A stretch of 64,000 nucleotides of DNA. It comes from Gymnogyps californianus (Eukaryota; Chordata; Aves; Accipitriformes; Cathartidae). This document shows, piece after piece, positions 50,601-62,600 of the stretch (positions within the stretch are counted from its first letter, which is position 1; each line of letters starts with the position of its first letter). The notes under the pieces were generated by a model. The model saw only the letters and a program-made list of their open reading frames with translations, was not told the origin of the DNA and did no database searches. The position numbers were made by a program, and so were the translations under genes. Where the stretch lies: assembly GCF_018139145.2 (NCBI RefSeq), contig NC_059478.1, positions 8,618,001-8,682,000 on the forward strand. Reading direction: 5' to 3'.

Positions 50601-53600
50601 GTGTACCTGTAGTCTCGGGATAACTTTCAGAAGTTCTGTTTTCTCAGTCTTTGTTCTCTTGTCTGACAACTTCATTCTTTGATTTCTAAGATAGGTTGAC
50701 TTCTATTTGCAGGAAAAAGGAAGAGGGGAATTCTTTAGGAATCTAGAGAGCTTTGGCGAGGAACTATCAGACTGTCAAATGGAAACCCGTTGCTTAAGAC
50801 TGTTCCTCTGATCAAAGCAAGCTTTATGCTTACGGGGACCTTTTACTTTGTTCTTTCTATGTGTGTCCATTGTGTCCCTGTAAAAATGATTTTTATGTTT
50901 GTCCAGTTCCTCAGTGACACACTCTTCAATTTTATTACATTTTCTGGTGCTTCCCATTTCTATGAAGATACTGACTTTAGCTTTACAATTATTTTCCTAG
51001 ACTGTGCCTTGAGGCTGCTGCATATAGAAAATGTTAAGCTAATCTGTTTGTCTAGAATATCACCATGCTGCTGGTTTGTCTGGAAAACATTGTCGTGGCT
51101 TTATGCAGACAGCTGTTACCAGCATGGATGTTGAAGAGCATGGGCCCGGCTTTGAGCAGGAGGTTGGACTAGAGGCCTCCAGAAGTTCACCCTAAATTAA
51201 TTTAGCTTATGTAATAAAGAGAAAACTTGACCCTAAGAACGTCTCTTTTACTTTTTAAATGGTGTGAAGGTTTGAGTTAGAAAAGGAATTCTTGGCCAGT
51301 TCGTAAAGCTCATGCTAATTGCCTAAGTTGCTAATTCCCATGTTCTTGTGGGCTATCAGCAAGTTCACAGCTGTAGCTGAACAAAAGAAAGGAGCAGTGC
51401 TATTCTGAGGGAATTTATTTCATACATCCCATTGAAAGGATCCTGTAATCCATTTACTCCAGAAATGTGGACAGAAGTTAATGGATGGTTTTACTGAAGT
51501 GGGGCCACGTAAAGAGACAAATTGTGTGTACTTCTAGACATGCGTCCCCATGCTCTGAAAGTCTACTTCTTGTATGTGTTTTCCCTTAAACATACCTCTT
51601 ATGTTCCTTAATATCTCCTGGCAGTGGTGTTTTTCATTAGGGGCTGGTTGGTTGGTCTAGTTAGCTTCTCCCTTTTTTACCCCCTTGATGTTCTTTGCTA
51701 CCTGTCCCCTGACATTTGCACGTGTGCCTGGGGTTTGTTTCCTTTTTGTCTCAAAGGGGGATAAATGTGTAGTGCTTGTGTACCTAGAGCTTCTCACCTT
51801 TAGAAAGTGCAAATGTACAGGTTGCCCATGGCTGATGATTAGTCAGAAGTGATGACATACCATAATTAAAAGATGTATTGGGTAATTCTGCAGAGTTTTG
51901 AGTTGAGCTCTTGGCCTTTTTAACTTTTAAAGAAAATCTCCTGTGTCACTCAGTCTTCAAAAGTGAGGACTATCAACAAAAAAGTCTTCCTTCAAATTCT
52001 TTGAATTGGTTCAGCTGTTGAGGAAATACGATGGAGAAGGTGCATTACTATACCTGTTATTGTCCAGTTGGTGAATATTATCATGGAGAAGAAACGCAAA
52101 CTGGTATGTCAGATCTTCCTCTGCAGGGGAAAAAAACCAAAGAAGAGTTGTGGGAGGAACAGTGCATGAATTTGTATTGAAGTGAATAGGAATGAAAAGT
52201 TTGTCCTTCTAAATAGTGGGTTGTCATCTCTTTTACATTTTTGAAAAGCTGTGTACATAGTCATTTGATGCCCGCAATTGTTTTCAGTGGATATTTTCCT
52301 GTTGGAAAAGGATTTTGTGGTAGCTGCTCAGTGAAAGGAAAACTTCATTGTTTGTTAGTAAGTGCTAAAGTTTTTACAGGTATATTACTTTACTCCCAGG
52401 TAAAATAGTCCTTATTTTCTTTTTATTCTAACTTTTTTCTTTTTTCTTTTCTTTTTAAAGAAACGATTGAAAGCAGCAGAAGCAGAAAGCAAGCTAAAAC
52501 AAGTGTATATACCCAACTAGTAAGTATCTTCCTGTATTGTTTTGTTTTCTGTTTCATTGTAGAGGGTCTGGTGTAGCAGTTTCCATGGCCTGCCGGTATT
52601 ATGTATTTGCTTTAATTACATAATGAGAGACGTAGTTGAACAAACAAGCCGTAGAACTATTAAATTAGGTCACCAATATAACGAACCTTCCGCTGATGCT
52701 TGAATAGGCTTGAATTCCTTTGTATTTTAGCTGAGTTAATGCTAACCACCCTGATGCTAATAAACAACTAGGAGCCCTGTGGAAGAAAACATGCGATAGC
52801 TTTAGTAGTTCAAAGCTGGCTAGAACAAAGCCACAGTCCTCCCGGTATGCTTATGCTGCTGCTTATGAGTGTGTAAAAGACAAAGGTGTTCCGCACACTG
52901 ACCTTCCACTTCTGGAACACAGGGTATTTCCTCCATGGGCAGCCGAGGGCTTTCCCTTCAGGGCTTTCCTGGTGGTTAGGATGCTGTGCTGTCATGTTGT
53001 TCATTTCCTTCATCCTGTATAATGTTCCCATCCTTAAGCAACTGTTAATTCTCTTCTCATTTTTATTTTTATACGGACTGGGAGTTGGGGACTACGTAGC
53101 AGGTCAGCATGGTTGTGAACAAAAGGGTAGCTAATTAACTGCTCAATAATATATCTGTTTCTCTTAATTTTTGTCATCAGTGGATCACCAATGCATGGTT
53201 GTTTGCTAACGTCATTATATATATATACATTTATATATATAAAATATATTAAAATTGATATGTAATTATATAGAAATATGTATAAATTCTTAGCAAAATG
53301 TGTTTCTTCTATTGCATTTCTTCTGCATAACCCAGGCAACAGTTGTTGTAATGTGGAACTTTAAATCTCCTCTGTCCTTTCTCTTTTCAACTTTCACTCC
53401 CAGATACATTCCCATGTGTAGTATCCCCAATAACTCCTTTACTCTTTTATGCTATCTCCTTTCAAATATTTGTGAACTTCTACCATGTGTTCTGTTACTT
53501 AAGGCAAAACTAAGTTTTACATATTTAGCTTGCAAGACAGTCCCTTATTTCTTATGAAAATAGAGGATCCTCAATTTTTTTTTTTTTTTTTTGCTTTGAA

Positions 53601-56600
53601 ATATGTCGATATCTCTCAGGTGAATTTACTAAAAATTAGGTGTAATATTCAGAGTGAAGCTAAATAGATTTCTTGTCAAGCAATTTTTCAGCAGTATTGC
53701 TTTTGTGGATGGTGTTACTCTGCAGAGGGACACTGGACATCAAATTAAACATGAATTCACAATGTGATAAGCTTGTAAAGCAAAAGCAAATGTAATTTAG
53801 ACTGCAGATGCAAAGGGATATTGCAGACGAGAGAGCTTGGTAGTCTTGCTGTTGCTCTTGGATTATAATGTGTGGAGGTAGGGCTTTGTATCTGAAAGGT
53901 TATGGTGCTCATTTGATAATGGCTGTCTGGAGTGGTATCTTATCCCTCAACACTATCTCAGCAAGATAATTCTTGTTGCTGTCTAGAGAATATAATCAAA
54001 TCAGCAAGTTACCCGTCTACTTCAGGAAAAGACTTCTGTCTCTACCTGTATGGTTGCTATCTCTGGCTTTGATTTCCAGTCATGGTTGATTTTGTGAGTG
54101 TTATACCTTAACTTACATATTGTTTAATTGATAAAATGAGTGTCAAATTTTCCTCCTCCTTCAGTATCCTTTCATGTGTATCAGGAAAAGTAGCAGTTGT
54201 GTACATGACTTATTTAATCCCACATGAATGCTTCTGCTGCTTTTTTGCTATTAATACCTCCAAATGCGGCAACAATTAAGTATTTCTAAGATTTTTTTAT
54301 TATCTCTACACAAGTTTCAGTACTGGCACATAGGGAATGTATTGCATCTACATTATCTTGTGACCTAGAAGAAGATGATATTCTTGGCTTGTAATAGCAA
54401 TACATGGTGTAGGGATCTAAATATCAATGTTATTGATTTGTCCTTATCATGTTACTGAGCCCATTCCTGTTTCGAGGCTTGAACCATAATGATCCACTTG
54501 TCACCTCGAAAATAAATTACTTGATGTAGGCTGTCACAAGAGCTATGCAGAAGCGTATCAGCTGATTGAGTGAAACCTATTCTAACAATAACTGGTGTAA
54601 AATTGTTTGCAAAGAGAGACCCCGGAGGATATCAGACTCAAACAATTTTATCTTTTTTTTTTTTTTTTGTCTCTGGCTGTCTTCCACTGATAGGACTCTC
54701 GTTTGTTCCTGTGATGTTAATAGGAAAATCTAGCGAGAAGGGAGGAAAATAATAAGAAAAACAATAGAAGCAGTCTTCAAAGGTTATTTCTCATGTCACG
54801 TACATATTACACAGTGAAAAATAACAGCTCTACGTGAAGCTTTAGAGTTGATATTTTTTTAACTTGAGACTGTGCCCCAAATTTATAATGTGGGTAACTG
54901 AAGCATGGAGAGTCATACAGGTAATTGATGTGAGGTTATCAAGTCCTAAACCAACATCCTAGATATTGGAAAAACATTTCTCTCCTAGATATTGGACAAA
55001 CATTTCTGTGTCTCTTCCAAGAACAACCCTGGTTTTGGGACAGACATCTGTAGCTGATGTGACTGAACCCAATGTTTGTATGCATGGCTTTGTAATGCAT
55101 CCCTCATGTGCTTTCCTGGTGAAAGAAAAAGTATAAAATCAGTTGAATTCTGCATTCAGGAAATCCTGAAACAAATCTTTTAGTTGTTTTCTATAGCAAT
55201 TTCTCTGTCAGTGGGAGTGGTGTTAAATAAAGCAGCAGCAGAAGCCTGAATGCACAATGAGATTCCATGTTCTCACACGCTTCATCCTGCCTTCCACCAG
55301 CGTGGATGTGGGGCTCGGAGACCTATCTTGTTGCAGATGTAGTCTCAGTCTCTTTCTCCTTCTAGTGTGCACCCAAACATACCCTTCAGGCTGTTGTGGA
55401 AGTCATAGTCTGGTTTTACTAATCTTACGGGCATCATATGTACTAGTTAGTTACTTCTTTTTGATGACGGTCTGGTTGTGTAGGTGGTGCTTTTTGGGAT
55501 TAGGACATCTGCAAATCATGAAGGCTGAGACATACAATTCTGTGTGGCTTTTCTCTCTTTTGCTTTGATCTAAGTGATATCAGAAGGGGTAAGAACAGAA
55601 AGGGAAGAATGAAGCGCTCCGTACAATCTCCAGTCTCCAAAATGTATTGATGTAAAATGTAAATTTTAAATGTACATCTGTAAATGTAAATTAATACATT
55701 CTACTTACAGTATTTTATCTGAGAATCTCAAAGCACTTTGACAAGCTGCAAATGCTGCCTCGCAAAGACTTGTAAAGTAGGGAAATAATATTCTCCCTAC
55801 CCTGCCTCTTTTTTTAAGTGAATAGGGAAACTGGAGGAATAGGTCAAAGCTTTGGAAGGCTACAAGGGGCAACTGTTTAACAAGCTGAAGATAATTCCTT
55901 TGTCTGTTTCTTGGTTGTCCTCTGCCTGAGGAGCAAGACTTTTTCCTTCCCTGTTTAATTGTGCAGAGGTACATTGCAGCCTGGAAAACTTAAAGGTGTA
56001 ACGCTGTTCTTTTGTAGCTGTGCTAGTTAAAATGGCCATCTTCAACATTTTGTTGGAGAAAGCGTCTCATTTTCAAAAGCATTGTTTAGCAGTCATTAGA
56101 CCTCTTCTTAGGAGTGGTTGTTTACAGTAGCCTGGAGAGTTGTGATGAGAGCTCACCCCTCTGTTGTCTGGGTAAGGAATCCAGACACGTGCATTAGATG
56201 CCTAGAGGTAGATGGCATAAATGTTCCTTATAAAGGATTTAAATTTGTTCTTATTTCTTAATTGTTCTGTTGCATCTAGCCACCATTATGGTTTCTTCAA
56301 TAACAGGAAACATTCACTGATGGTGTTAAGTTTATAGTTATTTTTAACAACTAAAATTTTATCACTGTGCTGTGGGTCAAATGCTAGCCAGTCATATAGT
56401 GAAGGGATTTCAGTGTTCTGCGTGGCTCAGGGCTGTCTTCAGGTTGCGTTTTTTTGTGCAGGGGCTTTGGTCCATGATGGCTGGCTTCCAGAGCCGTCTT
56501 TCTGCATGTGCTTTATCACCTTGATCTCTTCAGTTGAGACTGATCTCCTGCAGAATACAGCCCAGAAATCTGCACTTTGTGATCCCTGTTCTAGCATAAC

Positions 56601-59600
56601 TGACTGCTCCATCGCAACTGAAACCTATTTAAAAGACTTCCATTCTTGATGTAAGAACTGGAAATGATAGTTTACTGCACTATCAGTATTCTCACTACCT
56701 TATTTGCATCTTTCACTTCAGCTTTATTAATTGCTTAATGATTCATCCAGTTATTCATCTGATTCTCTTGTTAATAGCTGTAGCAGGCTTTGGTGATATC
56801 AAACAAGTTTAATTAACATAGCATCAACAATTAAGAGCTTTTTGCTTCTCATATGGTGAAGATATTAGCTGCCTAAATTTTATTGTTACTGCCACTGTGA
56901 AACTTGACCTTAGCTTTGGAGCAGCATGCTTTCTGGTGCTTGTTGCAGCTACACTAATTGTAGTGTTCCAAAATCCTGAGGTGAAGTTATCACCAAAACT
57001 ACAGCATGTTATTCCTGGTGATCAGCGTGATTTGGTGAATCAGCTTTCACCTGTGCATCCCTTTTGCTTGTGTTTGAAATACAAGTTTGATAAGGGTTGT
57101 AGAGAGGACAACGGAGTCAGGCCATCACCCTTCTTTCTGCATGAGATCTCAGTACTTTGGACATGCATGCCAGTGCATGCAGTCTTGTTCTCAACTTACC
57201 GTTTACAACCAGACACATCAGGGCTTCCCGGCGTGCTGCTGAAAAAAAACAAAACCTTTTTGTGTGCTTTACTAATGGATTTCAGACTCCTTTACTGCCT
57301 TTTTTGGAGGATAAATCAACATATGGAAGGGAAGCAACGTGCCTGATGTTGGGCCGTAAGACCTTAGTATTCTTTACTTCAGTCTTTTGCTCTATCTGTT
57401 GAGCAACGCTGCTTGTAACAGTGCGCATCTGTGAGGACCGTTTGTTTTGCAGCATCTTGGTAATGTTTGCACACGGAGTTTGCTAGTGAATCATTGGCAA
57501 AAGTTCTTTTGCAGCAGGTTACTATAGTGACATCCCAGAGCAAAATGCTGGGTAGCGTGAATGTACTCTCTTTCAACTTTCCCTTTGTTAAATGTGTCTG
57601 CAGTTCTCCTGCCATCTGTGGTGTCAAAACTTTGTGCCATTCTGATAAGTACCCTGAAACACTTTAACCTTTGTAAGAGCCAGGAGAATTTAATAAGCAA
57701 AAGGAGATGAAAACCTGATCAGGCTTGTTAATATAAATGCCTTTATTTTTTTTTTCCTCTTCTCTGTTTCTTTTGGGCTGTGTATGGGCTGCTCGGTGTA
57801 CTGAAGGAGCAAACTATTTACAGTGTTTTTGTGCCACTTAGCCTCCTAAGCTTTCTCTTCTGCACAAAGGCCCTGAACTTTACAGCGAGGAGCACCATCA
57901 GAATGCTATCAGAAGTTTTTCCTGGACTGGGCAAATACTCTCTCACCTCCTTATGCAACGTATGTGTGGTTCTTGTAGGTCATTCACAGCAGAATCTATT
58001 TTGTCTCTGTAGAAATGGAGCTTTACTGAGCTCTCGATCTCAGTGCCTGGTCAGACATTTTCAGATGAGGAGAAGGATGACCACCTGGCTTCCAGGGCAG
58101 TGTAAGCTTTCCAGTGGCGTTGGGGTTTGTTCTGGAGTTGGGACGGACAGTTGTCTTCAGAATTCAGTCACTTGGAACTCCTTTGCTTTCAGGGGTCATT
58201 GCTGAGAACGTGAAACCTGATATTGATGCTGCATTAGAAAGAAATTATTTTGGCCATGTTCCCACAATGCTGTTTTTGCAGCACTGGCCAGGGTGAAAAG
58301 TACGAAGTATTCTGGGTCACTGAAATCACTGTGACTCCTGTGCCAGTGCGCAACTGATGTGTAAGAAAATGTGTTTTCAGAAAGCCATTTTAAGATATTT
58401 CTGCTTGAGTAAGTGGATTCCAAATCATGGGTTTATTAGTTGGAAATAAAAGGAATAAGCCCACTCCCTTCAGTCTTCAGGTAAGAGAATATGAGGGAAA
58501 TGTAATCAGCACTACAATTTGGGCTTATGTTCAGAAGTTGGCACCAAAGGCTGCCTGCTTTTTGTTACTTCTATAAGGTGAGCTCCTAACAGCAGCTGGG
58601 AGTCCTTGCGTGTTTGATAAGCTCCTTGTGTATTCTTGTCTGAAACTTCTTGTGTGACTTCTCCCATCTTCCTCCATTCCCCAGAAGTCCTGTCCCTGCA
58701 ATATCGATTCTCTGTCCTTCTTGTTGCCTCCTATGCCAAAGGTTTTTTGAATGCCTCATTTTCCCCCTCAGAGACCTCTTCCTCTGCAGAGATTTTGTAC
58801 TATTCCATACTGCTCCCTGTGCCAAGGTTTTGTTTGCCCTTCCGTTCTCAGCTCCTGCCAGTAGCTTTCCCCCCGCTCCCCGAGTCAACATTTTTAAGAG
58901 AGTATAGGGATGAGCTGAGGTGATTCAGATGTTATATTAGAATGTATTAGTGACAGCCATCGATGCATTTCTTGCTCTACGGATGTTAGGCTTTCAGACT
59001 TTTTTCATTTAGTAGAAACTGAAATGCTTTCTATTAGAAGCACAGACCATAGTTTAAGACTTGTCAGAAGGCTCATATTCATGAAAATCTCTGTGTATAT
59101 GCTATGTCCAAAGATTTTGTTCAATGTGTTGGGTGCACGGGGTTGCCCTTTCTCTGCCTACCTCTCCTGCTGCATCCCCCAGCCTTCTTTTTGGAGATTT
59201 AAGTAAAATATCCCTCATGTTGAGGACTGAGAGAGATCTGTAGGTGAGATCTTTTTGTCACCTGGATTAGAATGTCTGGGATAGTGAGTAAGATACCTAC
59301 CTGGCCTCACTGGTTTATTGTTTTTAAATGTTTTTGGACTCTTAAAAGTGGCATCTAACTATTATTATAGTTATTTTTATTATCGGTGTTATTTAAATAT
59401 TATCAGAGACAGTGTGTTCATGGAAGTCAGATTGCTGGTAAGTACAGCTTGTTCTGGAAGCCACACGATGAATGAAATTTAAATCTTCAAACGTTTTGGG
59501 CCATACTTTTGAAAGTCAAGTAGGAAATTGCATGCCTCAATTAATGTTTGTCCTCCTTTTTGCTTTGTGTTTTAAGTAACAAGCCAAACCCCAACCAGAT

Positions 59601-62600
59601 CAATGTAAATAATGTCAAACCAGGAGTGGTAAATGGTACTGGAGTACAGGCACAGAACACGGGAGCAGGACGGGCCTGTGAAAGCTGTTATAGTAAGTGA
59701 CATGCCAGTATGGCAGTTGTGCATAGAAAGCGTGAGTGCTGTGTTGCAAACAGTAAAGTAAAAGCTGTGTTGTGATGGGGGGGGGAGAGAAGGCTTTGGG
59801 GGGGGGGGGGGGGGGGGCGGACAGAATTTGACATAGCAGCATTTAAGCAAAGGTGGGGGTTTTTTTAGTTACTGGTGTTACATTTGTAAATAGAATTATG
59901 AAGTACTAAAGGGGGAGTTAGTAAATGTACTACGTAATTGCAGGTAGCTATTGAGCAAAGACTTAAATCACGAAGGTGTGAATTTGACAATTTTTTCATA
60001 ATTTTTTAGTAGATTTCAAAATATGTGATATCATTGTATTTGGTCTGCTGCCTGGTATTAATATACTGAGTTCTAATGATTGTGCTCCTTTATGGGGAGC
60101 CTTTAGAGGTGCTGGAATGTAGGACTGTACGAGAAGTCAAGTCACAGGTTTCGTACATTCTTTAGTCATAAAATTAATGTATGGGGAATTCCTGAAGACA
60201 ATCTTCCCTCTCTCCCATGCTCTGCAGAAATTGTTGACTGCCAGTCTTGCAAAATGAGAGCTTTCGGTTTCATTGGCAGGAAATTTTCCCATCCTACTAG
60301 TTGTTTTTTTCTGTTCACGTTTGAAAAGGGGTTTATATGTGTCATTAATTCTGCTGAAATCACAAGTACATTTAACAGTGGTGGTGACAGTGAAGCCATC
60401 ATCAGGTTTCTTTAAGGTCTGTTTGAGCTTTGCACTGTCTTTGTGTGGGTTTTCTTTTGTGATGGTTTTAAAGAGAATAAGCTCTGAAAAGTGATCCTGT
60501 TTAAGGATATATATAATTTCCACCTTTGTTATCTCTAGCCACACAGTCTTACCAGTGGTATTCTTGGGGTCCCCCTAACATGCAGTGTCGCCTCTGTGCA
60601 TCCTGTTGGACGTACTGGAAGAAATACGGTGGCTTGAAAATGCCAACACGGTTAGATGGGGAGAGACCAGGACCAAACCGCAATAATTTGGTAGGTATCT
60701 GCAAAGCAGACTACTCGGTGCTCTTGCCTGGGAAGCTAGGTGCCATGATATCTAACTAGTTGTTCACTGTTCTTAAATATTTAACAATAAAAAGAATGCC
60801 TTCAGCCTCCATTGTTGTCCTTGGGTTTGGTATTTCATGTCTTGCAGGAGTTGGCACGTTAACTTCGGCTATAAGTAATTTGGTGCCAAGTACTGCTCTG
60901 AGGAAAAAAAACATCATTTGTTTAGCAAACTAGCCATCAAATGCGTGGGTTAACTTAATGAAGATGGAAAAAACTGAAATGCCGGCCAGTGTTTCTGATA
61001 TTTGGTTTTCATGATTTTTGCTGTAGGGGGAAGAGGACTTTTTTTTTTTTTCCCCCCCATAAAGGAATTCATTATTTCCTGAAACCTGTTCCCTTTCCCA
61101 AGGCACATTCAAAATTAGATACCCCAAATAGCTAGTGGCTTTTTAGAGATCCCTGATCTTGTTTTTCTACTTCATCCTATTTTTTTGTAATTAATAATCC
61201 TTCCTTTTGGATAGGTTTCAGTAAGCATTGTATGAGCTTCTTCTGTTTAATTTTTCCCCTTTTATTTAAAAACCAAAATTCTCAGAATTTTTCTGAATTT
61301 GGTGGAAGTTCGATCTGGAAGCATCATACATTGAGCTGATTGGAAAAGTAGCTGCATCACATGGACAGAAGTATAGTGCACCCTGAACTTTGGTCTTAGA
61401 TGAATTTCTTTCCTCTCTCCTAGTCTTTGCTATCATTCCCTTTCTATTCTACTTCTTTCATTTAACCTCTATCCTTTCCAGGCTTCTGTTTGCCCCCTGA
61501 AGCTACCTAATTGCTGAGATAACGGCCAGGTTTTATCAGCCTTATACATCGTGTTTGTTAATTAAAAAGTATGTAAATAGTCAGAGCGGGGAAAGCCTTG
61601 TTCTCCCCAAACTGAAATTTCCTCCTATTTTCCAACTGTGGGCAGGTTTGAGATAACAAGATACTACTTTTATTATTTTATTGGTTGACTTAGTTGCTTT
61701 TCGTGAAGAAGATACTGCTTTGCCTCTCTGTAGTTGATAAATGTCTTTCAGTAGTATTCCTTATTACATGTAGTGAGTATTTGACAACTCTGTAAATGCA
61801 TTCATTGAGTTCAGAGTAAGAATTAAAACAGAAATTCTTGCAACTTTGAGACAAAAACATTCTTGCATGCAGTACGTTTGCTTTGGGAAGTGAGTTTGTG
61901 ATGTATATTTTAGCCATACAGCTACTTTCTGATTTTCCCTTCTCTCTCTTACAAATGATTTGTTATAAGGAGTTTGCATTGTATATCCAGAGCAACTCTA
62001 AGCACCCAAAGTTGGAGAGTCTTTCTGTTGACTCTATAAGCACTAAATCATGTGATAGCATCAGGTAACTTCTTCAGGTCTGGCTTTTGGATCCCTGCTT
62101 TAAAACTTGGGACAGCACAGAAATAAATACTTCCTTGTGAAGAGAAAATGTTTACCTTCATTTTATCCTTTGAGATATTTTGGAAGAAAATTCCAAATGT
62201 TGATGGGTAAGATTTGGGAAATGGGGAATAGCTGGGCTGAAAATATTTTCATCTGTAATACTGTTTCTGTTCTTATGTCTGTGAATCAGTAGTTGAAAGT
62301 GATTTTATATGATAGTCTTTCTCTTCTTTAAAACCATACTTTTCTAATAATTATTTTTTAGAAACCATATTTATTTTTCTTTCTTTTCAGAGTCCTCATG
62401 GTGTGCCAGTACGAAACAGTGGGAGTCCCAAGTTTGCTATGAAGACACGACAAGCTTTCTATCTCCATACAACAAAACTGACAAGAATTGCCAGACGTTT
62501 ATGTCGAGATATCTTGCGCCCTTGGCATGCTGCAAGACATCCCTATCTGCCTATTAACAGCGCAGCAATCAAAGCAGAATGTGAGTGGTGATGCAACTGG

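Larger units (their letters stand above)
46950..50957 (-). pseudogene. candidate decayed or nested minus-strand coding tract, family unknown
   Basis: Several antisense stretches read like protein. One runs from 50957 to 50775. Another spans about 50555-50290 (contains [20 protein letters not shown]). Then come 50287-49946, about 49680-49456 (contains [20 protein letters not shown]), about 48880-48610 (contains [20 protein letters not shown]) and about 47740-46950. Neighbouring stretches are linked only through stops or frame changes, for example near 50288, 49683, 47636 and 47080. A MIR-like fragment separates two blocks near 49.0 kb, which argues against a young retrocopy. I recognise no family. 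The sense strand is T-rich, so the antisense is stop-poor and K/E/N/S-rich, which alone can imitate coding sequence. Treat this as a candidate only. It could be a degraded gene, exons of a nested minus-strand gene, or chance. Confidence 0.25.
44366..52460 (+). other. MTA1 intron 10 (8.1 kb)
   Basis: Donor gtaaga, acceptor ttttctttttaaag. It contains a poly-T tract (47805-47821), a MIR-like fragment (about 48960-49078), a CR1 3'-end fragment (51150-51195) and a series of antisense protein-like stretches between about 46.95 and 50.96 kb (separate entry). No sense exon recognised. Confidence 0.88.
52520..59576 (+). other. MTA1 intron 11 (7.1 kb)
   Basis: Donor gtaagt, acceptor tttttgctttgtgttttaag. 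Holds an AT-rich patch (53215-53290), poly-T tracts (53575-53592, 54653-54668), MIR-like fragments near 54.9 and 55.75 kb and a 26-base tandem duplication (54958-55009). Its longest open stretch (56897-57346, +) opens with GTG, not ATG, and resembles no family. Confidence 0.9.

Noticed and set aside
56897..57346. Longest forward open stretch of the window (149 codons) with a hydrophobic N-terminal segment
   Set aside because: It starts at GTG rather than ATG, resembles no family and lies within an MTA1 intron. In 64 kb of such sequence dozens of stop-free runs of about 100 codons are expected by chance.
62391..62580. Search for an MTA1s-type LxxLL frame in exon 14 as numbered here
   Set aside because: The alternative frames of this exon contain no LxxLL and run into stops. 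The correct exon for the short form is exon 13, because the human numbering counts one additional upstream exon.
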